The notes: generated by a model not told the origin, from the letters alone. Positions 9,415 through 19,433 are shown, numbered from the stretch's first letter. The stretch: DNA of 64,000 bases from Amphritea opalescens (GCF_003957515.1 NZ_RQXW01000002.1:248001-312000), one strand, 5' to 3'. Translations and numbers: made by a program.

Positions 9415-10533
9415 ATGGAATTAAATACCCCCCAGGAACTGATCGATGATATCCGTCAGGGCAAAATGGTTATCCTCATGGATGACGAAGACCGGGAAAA
9501 TGAAGGCGATATCCTGATTGCGGCCGAGATGGTGCGCACTGAAGATATCAACTTTATGGCGACCCATGCCCGTGGTTTGATCTGCCTAACCTTGACCCGT
9601 GAGCGCTGTAAACAATTGAAATTGCCGCTGATGGTGCAATCCAATGGTGCAGCTTTTTCGACTAACTTTACCCTGTCGATTGAAGCGGCTGAAGGTGTTA
9701 CCACCGGTATCTCGGCGGCGGATCGTGCGCATACGGTACGTACTGCGGTACGCGAAAGTGCTAAGGCGGAAGATATTGTTCAACCGGGGCACATTTTCCC
9801 ATTGATGGCTGATCCCGGCGGTGTTTTGAGTCGTGCGGGTCACACCGAAGCGGGTTGCGATCTAGCGCGGTTGGCGGGTTTGACGCCAGCAGCAGCGATT
9901 GTGGAAGTGATGAATGATGATGGCTCGATGGCGCGTCGTCCCGATCTGGAAAAATTTGCTGAGAAGCATAATCTGAAAATCGGCACCATTGCCGATCTGA
10001 TCCACTACCGTACGATCAATGAACATACGGTAATGCGTGACGGTGAAGGTGTCTTAGCCACCGAGTTTGGTGATTTTAATTATGTGACTTTCCGGGATGA
10101 AATTCAGGATTGTACTCATATGGCACTCACACTGGGGACGATTACTCCAGAAGAGCCAACGCCAGTGCGGGTGCATCTGCGGACTGAAGTACTGCGGGAT
10201 GTGGTTGGGGCTGCGCCAGAAGAAGAGTTGAAATGGACCATGCGCCGGGCACTGAAAAAGGTGGCCAAAGAAGGTAAAGGTGTGGTGCTGTTGTTGGATA
10301 CGGGTGTCAGAGTTGACCTAGGCGATGCCTTGAATCAGATGCTGAACACCGGCAAGAAGATTCGTCAGCACAATATTAGTGCGTCGGGCTCTTACTTGAC
10401 GGTTGGAACCGGTTCTCAGATTCTTCGGGATCTGGGCGTAGGAAAAATGCGGGTGCTTAGTTCACCTATGAAATTTAATGCGATCTCAGGTTTTAATCTG
10501 GAGATTGTCGATTACATTGCTTGCGAAGAGTAA
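9415..10533 (+). CDS. ribBA: RibBA-type protein: DHBP synthase with a degenerate GTP cyclohydrolase II domain
   Basis: The N-terminal half (about 1-200) is 3,4-dihydroxy-2-butanone-4-phosphate synthase with the acidic loop [10 protein letters not shown] and [11 protein letters not shown], converting ribulose-5-phosphate. The C-terminal half (about 205-372) has the RibA fold but lacks the zinc-binding cysteines expected after RVH: where an active enzyme has HSECLTGD...RCDCG, this one reads [14 protein letters not shown]. It is therefore probably inactive as a cyclohydrolase (the ribBX type). A full RibA encoded at 15682 would supply that step. The gene sits in the riboflavin operon between ribE and ribH. 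Confidence 0.93.
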   Translation: MELNTPQELIDDIRQGKMVILMDDEDRENEGDILIAAEMVRTEDINFMATHARGLICLTLTRERCKQLKLPLMVQSNGAAFSTNFTLSIEAAEGVTTGISAADRAHTVRTAVRESAKAEDIVQPGHIFPLMADPGGVLSRAGHTEAGCDLARLAGLTPAAAIVEVMNDDGSMARRPDLEKFAEKHNLKIGTIADLIHYRTINEHTVMRDGEGVLATEFGDFNYVTFRDEIQDCTHMALTLGTITPEEPTPVRVHLRTEVLRDVVGAAPEEELKWTMRRALKKVAKEGKGVVLLLDTGVRVDLGDALNQMLNTGKKIRQHNISASGSYLTVGTGSQILRDLGVGKMRVLSSPMKFNAISGFNLEIVDYIACEE

Positions 10534-10538
10534 AGAAT

Positions 10539-11012
10539 ATGTCAGTTCAGTATATTGAAGGTGATTTTCTGACCGGAAACGGTCAATACACTATTGTTGT
10601 TGGTCGTTTTAACAGCTTTGTCGTTGAGAGCTTGTTGGAAGGTGCCATTGATACCTTGAAGCGTCACGGTATTGCGGCCGAGAATATCCGAGTTGTGCGG
10701 GTACCGGGTGCGTTTGAAATCCCACTGGCAGTACAGAAAGTCGCTGCACAGAAAAAAGATGATGCCATTATCGCGCTAGGTGCCGTTATTCGTGGCGGCA
10801 CACCGCACTTTGAGTATGTCTCTGGTGAGAGCTCTAAAGGCGTGGCGCAGGTTGGTTTGGAATATAGCATTCCGGTCGCAAACGGTATCTTAACCGTTAA
10901 CTCTATCGAGCAAGCGATTGAACGTTCTGGCACTAAAGCAGGTAATAAAGGTGCAGAAGCTGCACTGTCTGCATTAGAAATGGTTAGTTTGCTACGTCAG
11001 CTTGAGGTTTAA
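10539..11012 (+). CDS. ribH: 6,7-dimethyl-8-ribityllumazine synthase
   Basis: Condenses the RibBA product with the RibD product to form lumazine; 157 aa, the usual size, and probably forms icosahedral or decameric assemblies. Motifs are [42 protein letters not shown] and the phosphate/substrate site NGILTV. I chose the ATG at 10539 because it gives the family start MSVQYIEG and has AAGAG upstream; an in-frame TTG at 10521 would overlap ribBA. Confidence 0.96.
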   Translation: MSVQYIEGDFLTGNGQYTIVVGRFNSFVVESLLEGAIDTLKRHGIAAENIRVVRVPGAFEIPLAVQKVAAQKKDDAIIALGAVIRGGTPHFEYVSGESSKGVAQVGLEYSIPVANGILTVNSIEQAIERSGTKAGNKGAEAALSALEMVSLLRQLEV

Positions 11013-11013
11013 G

Positions 11014-11493
11014 ATGAGCGACACTGGTACGCCTAAAAAGCAGAAAAAATTATCGCATACAGAGATGCGCCGTGCGGCACGAAGTTTTGCGCTGCAAGCC
11101 TTGTATCAATGGGAGATGTCCGGCAATTCAGTGACGGATATTGAGCTGCAGTTCCGTATGGATAACGATATGTCCGGTACCGATCTGGATCTATTCAGTG
11201 AGTTGTTGCATGGCGTTCCGGCCAACAGCGCTGAACTGGATCGCGCCTATGAGCCGTTCTTGGATCGGGCGTTGGATGATCTTGACCCCATCGAACGGGC
11301 GGTACTGCGAATCGGCAGTTTTGAGCTGATTCATCGTATTGTTGTGCCGTACAAAGTTGTGATTAACGAAAGTGTTGATCTGGCTAAGATTTTCGGTGCT
11401 ACCGAAAGCCATAAATACGTTAACGGGATTCTAGATAAGCTAGCTGCCCGGGTACGTATGACTGAGATCAACGCTAAGAAACGCGGACGTTAA
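11014..11493 (+). CDS. nusB: Transcription antitermination factor NusB
   Basis: All-helical RNA-binding protein that joins NusE and boxA RNA in rRNA antitermination; 159 aa. It shows RRAARSFALQALYQWE near the N-terminus and the C-terminal VPYKVVINESVDLAKIFG signature. The ATG at 11014 sits 6 bp after GAGG, immediately after the ribH stop. The ribH-nusB-thiL order is typical. Confidence 0.97.
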   Translation: MSDTGTPKKQKKLSHTEMRRAARSFALQALYQWEMSGNSVTDIELQFRMDNDMSGTDLDLFSELLHGVPANSAELDRAYEPFLDRALDDLDPIERAVLRIGSFELIHRIVVPYKVVINESVDLAKIFGATESHKYVNGILDKLAARVRMTEINAKKRGR

Positions 11494-11500
11494 TCTGCCG

Positions 11501-12478
11501 ATGGCGACCGATGAGTTCGAACTGATCCGACGCTATTTCTCTGATGTAGGGTCTGATCAGTCAGGGTCGGTTCGACGGACAGTGGGCGATGATTGTGCGG
11601 TGATCTCTCCGCCCGATAATCGGGATCTCGTGGTGTCCATTGATACCATGGTTGAGGGCGTGCATTTTCCGGCGGACACCAGTGGCGATAGAGTCGCTTC
11701 ACGTCTGTTCGGCGCTGCGTTTAGTGATTTGGCGGCGATGGGCGCTACCCCTGCCTTTTTTACCCTCGCCTTGACCTTACCGGATAACGATCCCGCCTGG
11801 CTGCAGGCATTTAGTGTTCGGCTTGCAGAGCTGTCGCGTCAGTATGGTGTGCAGTTGGTCGGTGGTGATACCACCCGAGGGCCGCTAACCCTGAGTATTC
11901 AGGTGCATGGCTGGACCTATCCGGATAAAGCGCTGTTACGCAGTGGTGCTTGCTCGGGTGACAGAATCTTCGTGACGGGCACCCTAGGCGATTCCAAAGG
12001 GGGACTAGAAACCCTTTTGAAAAATATCCATGGCCCGCAGGTTCCCTATCTGCAGCACCGTTTTTATACACCTGAACCCCGCATCGATACAGCCCTATTA
12101 ATTGCCGATTATGCCACTGCTGCGATCGATATCTCCGATGGCCTGCTGGCCGATTTGAATCATATTCTGGTAGCGAGTAACGTGGGAGCCATGATTAGCC
12201 CCGGTGAACTGCCAATATCGGCTGAGTTGCATCAGTGGGTGGGCGAAGCACAGTCTCGCGAATGGGCGTTGACCGGCGGTGAAGATTTTGAACTTTGCTT
12301 TACCGTACCGGCAAAGCTGGAACCTAAACTAGGCTGGGCACTGCGGAACCACTCTGTAGGTGTTACCTGTATCGGGCAGATATCCGCCAAGCCTGGTATT
12401 TTGTTCTCTGAGGGCGGCCGAGTGTGGCCTGTAGAACCTCAGGGGTATAACCATTTTACAAATAAACATAGGGTGTAA
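11501..12478 (+). CDS. thiL: Thiamine-monophosphate kinase
   Basis: Phosphorylates thiamine monophosphate to the cofactor thiamine diphosphate using ATP; 325 aa. It has the PurM/ThiL fold with VGDDCAV near residue 27, the VDTMVEGVHF-like substrate loop (IDTMVEGVHF), LVGGDTTRG and the C-terminal ALTGGEDFELCF. It lies 7 bp after nusB and 3 bp before pgpA. Confidence 0.96.
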   Translation: MATDEFELIRRYFSDVGSDQSGSVRRTVGDDCAVISPPDNRDLVVSIDTMVEGVHFPADTSGDRVASRLFGAAFSDLAAMGATPAFFTLALTLPDNDPAWLQAFSVRLAELSRQYGVQLVGGDTTRGPLTLSIQVHGWTYPDKALLRSGACSGDRIFVTGTLGDSKGGLETLLKNIHGPQVPYLQHRFYTPEPRIDTALLIADYATAAIDISDGLLADLNHILVASNVGAMISPGELPISAELHQWVGEAQSREWALTGGEDFELCFTVPAKLEPKLGWALRNHSVGVTCIGQISAKPGILFSEGGRVWPVEPQGYNHFTNKHRV

Positions 12479-12481
12479 CCG

Positions 12482-12955
12482 ATGAATCAGGCACCGCCTT
12501 CCGTATGGCGAAACCCGATCCACTTTTTGGCCTTTGGCTTAGGCAGTGGCGCATCTCCTTGGGCTCCAGGAACCGCGGGTACGATAGCAGCAATCCCCCT
12601 GTTCCTATTGATTCAACCGCTGTCGCTATTTTGGTATGCGGTTGTATTACTGGTTACCTTTGTTGTGGGTATCTATCTGTGTGGTAAAACCTCAGAGGAT
12701 ATGGGCGTACATGATCATGGTGGCATCGTTTGGGATGAGTTTGTCGGCTACTGGATTACGATGTTTGCCGCACCGGCTGGCTGGCAGTGGATGCTCGTCG
12801 GTTTTGTCTTATTCCGCATATTCGATATTCTCAAACCTTGGCCGATCAGTTGGGCCGATAAAAAAGTGGCCGGTGGTTTGGGAATTATGTTAGATGATGT
12901 GCTGGCCGGATTGGTCGCCCTAGGGCTGTTGCAGCTTCTCACGCTATTTTTCTAG
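12482..12955 (+). CDS. pgpA: Phosphatidylglycerophosphatase A
   Basis: Inner-membrane lipid phosphatase that yields phosphatidylglycerol; 157 aa with three to four hydrophobic segments. Conserved motifs include GSGASPWAPGTAGT near residue 19, DHGGIVWDEFVGYW and RIFDILKPWPI...DDVLAG. It is the last gene of the nrdR-pgpA run. No clear hairpin terminator follows within the next 270 bp, which contain no other gene. Confidence 0.95.
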   Translation: MNQAPPSVWRNPIHFLAFGLGSGASPWAPGTAGTIAAIPLFLLIQPLSLFWYAVVLLVTFVVGIYLCGKTSEDMGVHDHGGIVWDEFVGYWITMFAAPAGWQWMLVGFVLFRIFDILKPWPISWADKKVAGGLGIMLDDVLAGLVALGLLQLLTLFF

Positions 12956-13227
12956 CCATATTGACGGCCGGGGCTGTGTTTTCCTTTCAGCTTGAATTCA
13001 GACGCCCCTGTTAGTATCTCCACCATGCCATCAATACGATGGGTTTAGTTAAGTGACTCCGCTTTGAGTGTCTTTAGACGAGCGCTGCTGAATCTGCTAG
13101 TGATATTGATGAATAATCAGTGATGAAAAACGGTTGCAGATAAAGTGATGTTTGGATAAAACCTAACGATGCCTAGTTTGCATGCCGATTGAGCTTAGGT
13201 TCTGCCGACAGCAGTAGTGGAGTTATT

Positions 13228-13560
13228 ATGAACGCGATGATCAGAAAGGTTGTATTGTTATTGCTGTTAGCGTCGACACCGCTGCACAGTGAAGGTATCG
13301 GCATTAAAATGCTCGATGTGGAGGCGTGCCGGACATTGATGGCCGCTGGCGAAATCATCTCGATGAGTGATTTGATGAAGCTGGTTCATCGGTTATCGGA
13401 AAGCAAAATTATCGATACGGTATTGTTGCAGAAAGATCAGTCTTACCTCTATGAGATGGAAGTCGCCGCTCAGGATGGCATGGTGAGTATGCTCTATATT
13501 GATGCGAAAACTGGGGCCGTGGTCGATCCGGAAACGGTGACGAACGAATGGAAAAGGTAA
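13228..13560 (+). CDS. Exported PepSY-domain protein
   Basis: A 110-aa protein with a signal peptide (MNAMIRKVVLLLLLASTPLHS) and one PepSY-like domain (LMKLVHRLSES...LYEMEVAAQDGMVSMLYIDAKTG). I chose the ATG at 13228 because GGAG lies 5 bp upstream; an upstream TTG would spoil the signal peptide. It ends 4 bp before a response regulator. PepSY-regulator-kinase sets are common, and the PepSY protein may act as a periplasmic partner of the sensor; that role is inference. Confidence 0.8.
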   Translation: MNAMIRKVVLLLLLASTPLHSEGIGIKMLDVEACRTLMAAGEIISMSDLMKLVHRLSESKIIDTVLLQKDQSYLYEMEVAAQDGMVSMLYIDAKTGAVVDPETVTNEWKR

Positions 13561-13564
13561 AACG

Positions 13565-14227
13565 ATGCGTATTTTATTAGTTGAAGATGATGCTGCGCTG
13601 GGCCCTGAGCTAAAAACTTCTCTGGCCAAACATGGGTACGCCGTTGACCTGGCCGTGAATGGGATTGATGGCGAAATCATGGGCAAGGAAGATATCTATG
13701 ACCTAGTGGTGCTCGATCTTGGTTTGCCCGACCGTTCTGGGTTAGATGTATTACGCAACTGGCGCGCGGCGAAAAATAATATCCCCGTGCTGGTGTTGAC
13801 TGCTCGCAGTGCCTGGCAGGAGCGGGTCGATGGTTTTGATGCTGGGGCGGACGATTATCTGCCTAAGCCTTTTCATACGGAAGAGTTACTCGCGCGGATG
13901 ACCTCGCTATTGCGTCGGGCCAATCAGCAGATTAGCGCCCAATTAGAAGCGTCAGGCCTGACATTGGATGAGAATACCCAGTCGGTTATCCGAGAAGGAG
14001 TCGAGGTCGCGCTCACCGGTACAGAATTCCGTTTATTACGATATATGATGCATAACCCCGGAAGAGTCTTGTCAAAACTGCAGCTGGTTGAGCATATGTA
14101 TGATGATTGCGCGGAAAACGATAGTAATGTCGTGGAAGCCTATATCAAAATGCTGCGGAAGAAGATTGGCCGAGAGATGATCTCCACTAAGCGGGGTCAG
14201 GGCTACGTGTTTGGAGCGCCCCGTTGA
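13565..14227 (+). CDS. OmpR-family response regulator (PhoP-like)
   Basis: 220 aa. The receiver domain (1-115) has the acidic pair EDD, the phospho-acceptor Asp near residue 51 in LVVLDLGLPD, the switch Thr in VLTAR and Lys in LPKPFH. The C-terminal winged helix (about 130-220) contains TGTEFRLLRYMMHN and VVEAYIKMLRKKI. It is followed by the kinase with a TTGA overlap. Sequence features fit PhoP/QseB-type regulators, but the signal is unknown. Confidence 0.92.
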   Translation: MRILLVEDDAALGPELKTSLAKHGYAVDLAVNGIDGEIMGKEDIYDLVVLDLGLPDRSGLDVLRNWRAAKNNIPVLVLTARSAWQERVDGFDAGADDYLPKPFHTEELLARMTSLLRRANQQISAQLEASGLTLDENTQSVIREGVEVALTGTEFRLLRYMMHNPGRVLSKLQLVEHMYDDCAENDSNVVEAYIKMLRKKIGREMISTKRGQGYVFGAPR

Positions 14228-15570
14228 GATCGATTCAGTCTCGGCTCAATGTTAATTTCATCGCCGTTACACTGGTGCTTTTTACCCTGTTTTGGGTGGG
14301 GCAGAGCTGGTTTCTGCGGCAGATGGCCTATGATTTTGTGGCCACGCGGCTGAATAGTGATGCCTATACGCTTCTGCGCGCGGTGGAGATGGATATCGGT
14401 GATGGTTGGCGTATTAATGAAGATAATACCTCCTCGGTCTACCAGCAGCCGATGTCCGGACACTATTTTCAGGTATCGGTGGATGGACAGTGGTTTTATT
14501 CCCGATCGCTTTGGGACGGGAAGATACCGACCGAAGAAGGGTTGGCGGTTGGTAAAGAAAATATTCGTCTGATTCAACAGGATGATAAGCCTACGCTGGT
14601 GTACGCCAAGACCTTTATGAAGCAGGGGCGAGAGATTAAGGTTGTTCTAGCGGAAGATATTAGCCGTGTTGAGGAATCTTTGAGTCAGCTAGGCTGGCTG
14701 CTGGCAGGGTTAGGCATTATTGGCTTAGTGATTCTGCTGGCGCTACAGATCTTTATTATCCGCCGTGGATTGGCGTCGTTGACCGAGGTTAAAGAAGATA
14801 TTACTCGGCTCAAATCGGGAGATATTCGTCAGCTTTCATCGACCAATGTGCGTGAGATCGAACCGCTGGTGACCGAGATTAATTATCTGGTGCAGAATAT
14901 GGAGTTACGTTTACAGCGTTCCCGCAACGCCGTTGGTAACCTCGCCCATGCAGCCAAGACTCCCCTGACCGTGATTGATCGCTATGTTGATACTTTGCTT
15001 GAAAGCGGGGTGGATGAAGGCAAAGGGATTAACGAACAGTCGCAACGTTTACGCCAGATGATCGATCGTGAACTAACCCGTGCACGTATTGCGGGGGCCG
15101 CTTTACCGGGGCAACGAATCTATATCGGTGACGAGTTAGAAAAGCTGATCCGTACGCTCAAGGCGATCTATCGAGAGAAAGCGTTGGTGTTTGAGTTGGA
15201 TATTAGCGCGAAAAGTTATTTTCCTGGCGAGCGGGATGATCTAGTCGAGTTGATGGGCAATCTCTTGGATAACGCCAGTAAATGGGCGAGCAGTCAGATT
15301 CGCATTAAGGCGCATATGGATGATCACTGTCTCGAGTTGATCGTAGAAGATGATGGTCCCGGCGTTGCTGCTGATAAGCGTGAACAACTGATGAATCGAG
15401 GTGAACGTCTCGATGAATCTACCAGTGGGCATGGCTTAGGCATGAGCATTATCAGTGAGATCGTACGTCAGTACCAAGGCCGTTTTGTGCTAGGTTCATC
15501 CGCTCAGTTGGGCGGCCTTGAGGTGCAGGTGATGTTGCCGCGACAGGTGAATCTTCAGCTAGCCGAGTGA
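14224..15570 (+). CDS. Sensor histidine kinase (PhoQ-like)
   Basis: 448 aa. It has a first membrane segment at about 9-29, a periplasmic domain of about 125 residues, a second segment near 156-176 (LLAGLGIIGLVILLALQIF), and a HAMP-like linker. The phospho-acceptor is in HAAKTPLT, the N box NLLDNASKW, the G1 box DDGPGV and the G2 box GHGLGM. The start is TTG at 14224 overlapping the regulator stop; GGAG lies 8 bp upstream and no in-frame ATG is close by. It should act with the preceding regulator and PepSY protein. Confidence 0.92.
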   Translation: MRSIQSRLNVNFIAVTLVLFTLFWVGQSWFLRQMAYDFVATRLNSDAYTLLRAVEMDIGDGWRINEDNTSSVYQQPMSGHYFQVSVDGQWFYSRSLWDGKIPTEEGLAVGKENIRLIQQDDKPTLVYAKTFMKQGREIKVVLAEDISRVEESLSQLGWLLAGLGIIGLVILLALQIFIIRRGLASLTEVKEDITRLKSGDIRQLSSTNVREIEPLVTEINYLVQNMELRLQRSRNAVGNLAHAAKTPLTVIDRYVDTLLESGVDEGKGINEQSQRLRQMIDRELTRARIAGAALPGQRIYIGDELEKLIRTLKAIYREKALVFELDISAKSYFPGERDDLVELMGNLLDNASKWASSQIRIKAHMDDHCLELIVEDDGPGVAADKREQLMNRGERLDESTSGHGLGMSIISEIVRQYQGRFVLGSSAQLGGLEVQVMLPRQVNLQLAE

Positions 15571-15681
15571 AATTATTCGGCAGGCACCTTTAATAAACTG
15601 TTATTGCCCCCATTACAGGGGTATGTCAAATGCCTTATCACTGCTAAAATAGCCGCCTTATTTTTTCGAAGGAATACCTTA

Positions 15682-16314
15682 GTGTCAGTCAAGTATGTCG
15701 CATCGTCTAAGCTGCCGACCCCTTGGGGAGTCTTTACAATGGTTGGGTTTGAAGACCTAACTTCAGGAAAAGAGCATGTGGCACTGACCTATGGTGACCT
15801 GAGCTCCGGAGAGCCCGTTCTCGCCCGTATCCATTCTGAATGCCTAACAGGGGATGCGTTGTTTTCATTACGTTGTGACTGCGGTTTCCAGTTGCAGGAA
15901 GCGATGAAGCGGATTACCGAAGAGGGCTGTGGTGTATTGCTCTATCTACGTCAGGAAGGGCGCGGCATCGGGCTGTTGAATAAAATTAAAGCCTATCATC
16001 TGCAAGATGGCGGGGCTGATACCGTTGAAGCGAACGAAAAGCTTGGCTTTGCCGCGGATATGCGCGATTACACCATGTGTGAAAAGATGCTGGCTCACCT
16101 CGGTGTCGATAGCGTTAAACTGATGACGAATAATCCCCGTAAAGTGAAGGCGTTAGAGCAGTATGGCTTGAAAGTGGCCGCTCGTGTGCCGCTTCAAGTG
16201 GGTAAAAATCGCCATAATGAACATTATCTGGCGACTAAAATGGGTAAGCTGGGTCATCTCATGAGCGAGTATCATTTTCAGGATGAAGCTCCAGACAGCG
16301 AATCAAAATCCTAA
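15682..16314 (+). CDS. ribA: GTP cyclohydrolase II
   Basis: First committed step of the riboflavin pyrimidine branch: opens GTP, releasing formate and pyrophosphate. 210 aa. The zinc cysteines are intact in HSECLTGD and LRCDCGFQL, and the catalytic region has [10 protein letters not shown] and MTNNPRKV. I chose GTG at 15682 because AAGGA lies 8 bp upstream and it gives the family-like start [16 protein letters not shown]. It is monocistronic, outside the rib operon, and complements the cysteine-less RibA half of RibBA. Confidence 0.95.
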   Translation: MSVKYVASSKLPTPWGVFTMVGFEDLTSGKEHVALTYGDLSSGEPVLARIHSECLTGDALFSLRCDCGFQLQEAMKRITEEGCGVLLYLRQEGRGIGLLNKIKAYHLQDGGADTVEANEKLGFAADMRDYTMCEKMLAHLGVDSVKLMTNNPRKVKALEQYGLKVAARVPLQVGKNRHNEHYLATKMGKLGHLMSEYHFQDEAPDSESKS

Positions 16315-16344
16315 AAAAAACCGGCCTCGATGGCCGGTTTTTTT
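16314..16344. terminator. Bidirectional terminator between ribA and dxs
   Basis: A 13-bp stem (seven A plus CCGGCC against GGCCGG plus seven T) with loop TCGAT. It serves both convergent genes. Confidence 0.92.
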
Positions 16345-16371
16345 ATCCTTAAAGCATACTAATAAGCATGT

Positions 16372-18162
16372 TTACGGCGCTAAGGTCGCTAAGCGTTGCT
16401 TCACCGCTGCAATAATCCCTTGGCTGTCTAGGCCGCACTCCGCGAGTTGCTCCGCCCGAGTGGCGTGTTCGATCCAACGATCGGGCAAGCCCAGCGTGAG
16501 TAACTGATTGTTATATTGCTGAGCATGTAGGTATTGGCCCACGGCCGCGCCAGCCCCGCCTTCAATGACATGATCCTCTAGAGTAATCAATAACGGGTGG
16601 CTGAGCACTAGATGGTCGATCAGTGCTTTATCTAGAGGTTTAACAAAGCGCATATCGACCAGCGAGAGGTTTAACTGCTCTGCTGCGTCTGAGGCGGCCT
16701 CTAGCAGGGGGCCGAAGTTTAAGATAACACCTTGTTCGCCTTGACGTAACTGACGGCCCTTGCCTAGTGGTAGGCTGATAGGGGTGCCTGTTTTTATGCC
16801 GGGTCCTGCACCGCGTGGATAACGCACCGCTGCCGGTCCTAAGTGTTCGTAGCCGGTTTGTAGCAGGTTACACAGTTCTTGCTCATCCGCAGGAGTCATG
16901 ATCACCATGCTGGGGATGCAGCGTAGGTAGCCAATATCAAAACAACCTGCGTGGGTGGCACCGTCTTCACCGACGAGTCCGGCGCGATCGATTGCAAAGA
17001 GGACATCGAGGTTCTGAATGGCAACATCATGAATGAGCTGATCATAGCCCCGTTGTAAAAAGGTGGAGTAGATCGCCACGATCGGTTTCATCTTGCGATA
17101 CGCCATGCCAGCGGCGAGAGTCACGGCATGCTGCTCAGCAATGGCGACATCAAAAAAACGATCGCTGAACCGCTGGGAAAACTCAATCAGATCAGAGCCT
17201 TCGCTCATTGCCGGCGTAATTGCGATAGTGCGCTGGTCCTGCTCGGCCAAGTCGCAGATCCAGCGACCGAAGATATTCGCGTAATTCGCTTGCTTAGTTT
17301 TCGGTGTGGCTGGTGTTTGGGTGATCGGTTCTATCTTAGTGATGGCGTGATAGCCGACCGGGTCTTTCTCTGCGGCAGCAAAACCTTTGCCTTTACGGGT
17401 CGTTATATGAAGAAACTGCGGCCCTGAATTGTTTAAGGCTGCTTTTAGCGCGGGTAGTAGCTGGTTGAAATCATGGCCATCGACAGGGCCGTTATAGTGA
17501 AAATTTAGCGCTTCAAACAAGGAGGCCGAGGTTGCACCCATCTTATCTTTTAGGTTTTTAGCGAGATAGGTTGCCAGTCCGCCTTCATTTCGCGAGATCG
17601 ACATATCGTTATCATTCAGAATGACCAGCAGATTCGCATGGGTATGGGCGGCATGATTCAGTGCTTCAAAGGCCATTCCCGCCGTCATGGCACCATCGCC
17701 GATAACCGCTACGGTTTTGTGACATAAACCCTGTAGACGATCGGCTAGCGCCATCCCTAAGGCCGCACTGATCGAGGTGCTGGAGTGTCCGGTACCAAAA
17801 CTATCGTAGGGGCTTTCATTGATGCGAGGAAAAGGAGCGAGTCCGCCTTTCTGGCGAATACTTAGCAGTGCTTCCCGTCGGCCGGTGAGTATTTTATGGG
17901 GATAGCTCTGATGACCGACATCCCAGATCAGATGATCGTCCGGTGTGTTGAGCAGATAATGCAAGGCGATGGTGAGTTCGATGACACCCAGTCCAGCGCC
18001 AAAGTGACCGCCGGTCTGGCCGACGGAAAACAGTAAAAAGGCGCGTAGTTGTTGAGCCAGTTGAGGCAGTTGCTCAACGCTGAGGGGACGCAGGTCCGCC
18101 GGCGAGTTAATGCTATCCAATAGCGGGGTTACTGGGCGATCCTCAGGGATGGCGTAAAACAT
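16372..18162 (-). CDS. dxs: 1-deoxy-D-xylulose-5-phosphate synthase
   Basis: Thiamine-diphosphate enzyme that joins pyruvate and glyceraldehyde-3-phosphate, the entry to the MEP isoprenoid pathway. 596 aa from the ATG at 18162 (family about 620). Visible are DVGHQSYPHKILTGRR, GHSSTSISAALG, the ThDP/Mg site GDGAMTAGMAFEALN...NDNDMSIS and the pyrimidine-domain AEQHAVTLAAGMA. An upstream in-frame TTG at 18171 overlaps ispA and seems less likely. Last gene of xseB-ispA-dxs; coupling with ispA is only a few bases. Confidence 0.97.
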   Translation of the reverse strand: MFYAIPEDRPVTPLLDSINSPADLRPLSVEQLPQLAQQLRAFLLFSVGQTGGHFGAGLGVIELTIALHYLLNTPDDHLIWDVGHQSYPHKILTGRREALLSIRQKGGLAPFPRINESPYDSFGTGHSSTSISAALGMALADRLQGLCHKTVAVIGDGAMTAGMAFEALNHAAHTHANLLVILNDNDMSISRNEGGLATYLAKNLKDKMGATSASLFEALNFHYNGPVDGHDFNQLLPALKAALNNSGPQFLHITTRKGKGFAAAEKDPVGYHAITKIEPITQTPATPKTKQANYANIFGRWICDLAEQDQRTIAITPAMSEGSDLIEFSQRFSDRFFDVAIAEQHAVTLAAGMAYRKMKPIVAIYSTFLQRGYDQLIHDVAIQNLDVLFAIDRAGLVGEDGATHAGCFDIGYLRCIPSMVIMTPADEQELCNLLQTGYEHLGPAAVRYPRGAGPGIKTGTPISLPLGKGRQLRQGEQGVILNFGPLLEAASDAAEQLNLSLVDMRFVKPLDKALIDHLVLSHPLLITLEDHVIEGGAGAAVGQYLHAQQYNNQLLTLGLPDRWIEHATRAEQLAECGLDSQGIIAAVKQRLATLAP

Positions 18163-18167
18163 AGTGA

Positions 18168-19049
18168 TCAATACTGGCGCTCAACAATATAGTCAGCTAG
18201 CCAGTGAAGTGGCGCAGCGGCATCGTTAAAACAGTCGATACTGGCGTGGGCCTGTGCATTCAGGTTGGCGAGTTTCTGTTTAGCGCCGCTCATGCCTAAC
18301 AGTGCCGGATAGGTCGATTTTTCGTGAAGCAGATCGGACCCCTGGGGTTTACCAAGGGTTTCGGTGTTGCTTTCAATATCGAGGATGTCGTCTTTCACCT
18401 GAAAGGCAAGGCCGATGGCACGGGCGTAGGTCAGCAGTGCCTGCAGGTCAGTGTCGCTAGCATGGGTGCTGGATAGTGCGCCCATCTCAATACTGGCGTT
18501 GATGAGTGCGCCGGTTTTATGGCGATGCATCAGTTCGAGCTGCTCAATGCTAATCTGCTGGCCTTCGTTGCATAGATCGATAGATTGGCCGCCGACCATG
18601 CCTTGATAGCCGCTATCGCGTGCCAATATCTGTACCATTTTTAGGCGAATGTCCGATGAGAGCGCACTGTCGGCGGCTAACAACTGAAAGGCGAGCGACT
18701 GTAAGCCATCCCCGGCGAGAATTGCTGTGGCCTCGTCGAAGGCGATATGACAGGTGGGCTTTCCCCGACGTAACGCATCGTCATCCATCGCAGGAAGATC
18801 GTCATGTACAAGGGAGTAACTATGGATGCATTCGATCGCACAGGCGGCAGCATCGGCATCGGCTAAGTTGCCATCTAGCAGTTGGTTGGCCATATAGACC
18901 AGCACAGGACGCACCCGCTTGCCGCCATTGAATAGCGAGTATTGCATCGCCAGCCGTACTTTTTCAGCATCGCCGGACTGATTCAAAACCGTTTTCAGGT
19001 GTTGCTCTACCCGATGCTGGTATTGCTGCAACAAAGGCTTAGCATCCAT
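18168..19049 (-). CDS. ispA: Farnesyl diphosphate synthase (short-chain polyprenyl synthase)
   Basis: Head-to-tail prenyltransferase making C15 farnesyl diphosphate; 293 aa. The first aspartate-rich motif is DDLPAMDDD and the second DDILD, each holding Mg-diphosphate. GGKRVRPVL marks the N-terminal substrate site. The bacterial two-residue insert in the first motif fits the FPP synthase class. The gene is between xseB (4 bp) and dxs (a few bp). Confidence 0.96.
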   Translation of the reverse strand: MDAKPLLQQYQHRVEQHLKTVLNQSGDAEKVRLAMQYSLFNGGKRVRPVLVYMANQLLDGNLADADAAACAIECIHSYSLVHDDLPAMDDDALRRGKPTCHIAFDEATAILAGDGLQSLAFQLLAADSALSSDIRLKMVQILARDSGYQGMVGGQSIDLCNEGQQISIEQLELMHRHKTGALINASIEMGALSSTHASDTDLQALLTYARAIGLAFQVKDDILDIESNTETLGKPQGSDLLHEKSTYPALLGMSGAKQKLANLNAQAHASIDCFNDAAAPLHWLADYIVERQY

Positions 19050-19053
19050 CGAT

Positions 19054-19293
19054 TTATTCCTCGGGTAAACTAAAGGGAGCTTCTTTTAACTCCCCGTTCT
19101 GCTGAATCAGCATCTGCACTTTTTGTTCCGCATCCGCGAGAATGGATTGGCAGTCACGGGTGAGGCGTACACCCTGCTCAAATGTTTCTAAGGATTGTTC
19201 CAACGACAGTTCGCCCTGTTCTAATTGGTTAACCATGGATTCTAGCTGTGCCAGAGATGTTTCAAAATCGGGTGTTTTTTTCTTTGCGCACAT
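19054..19293 (-). CDS. xseB: Exodeoxyribonuclease VII small subunit
   Basis: 79-aa helical subunit that binds XseA to form the single-strand exonuclease. It has [32 protein letters not shown] split over two helices, the whole family signature. First gene of the xseB-ispA-dxs operon, a near-universal arrangement in gammaproteobacteria. Confidence 0.95.
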   Translation of the reverse strand: MCAKKKTPDFETSLAQLESMVNQLEQGELSLEQSLETFEQGVRLTRDCQSILADAEQKVQMLIQQNGELKEAPFSLPEE

Positions 19294-19433
19294 AGAGCAT
19301 ACCGTCGGGGATTGAGCCGTTTTAAAGGCGACAAGTTACCGGACAGGCCGGTTAGGGTCAATTAAGCGAATAAAATTGTACTCTAAACAGAGTGATATAG
19401 GGGAACCCCGTTAAAATTTTGCTATTATCCGAT

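Noticed and set aside
12956-13227. A terminator after pgpA
   Set aside because: No stem with a following T-run was found; the GC-rich ACGGCCGGGGC stretch does not pair well.
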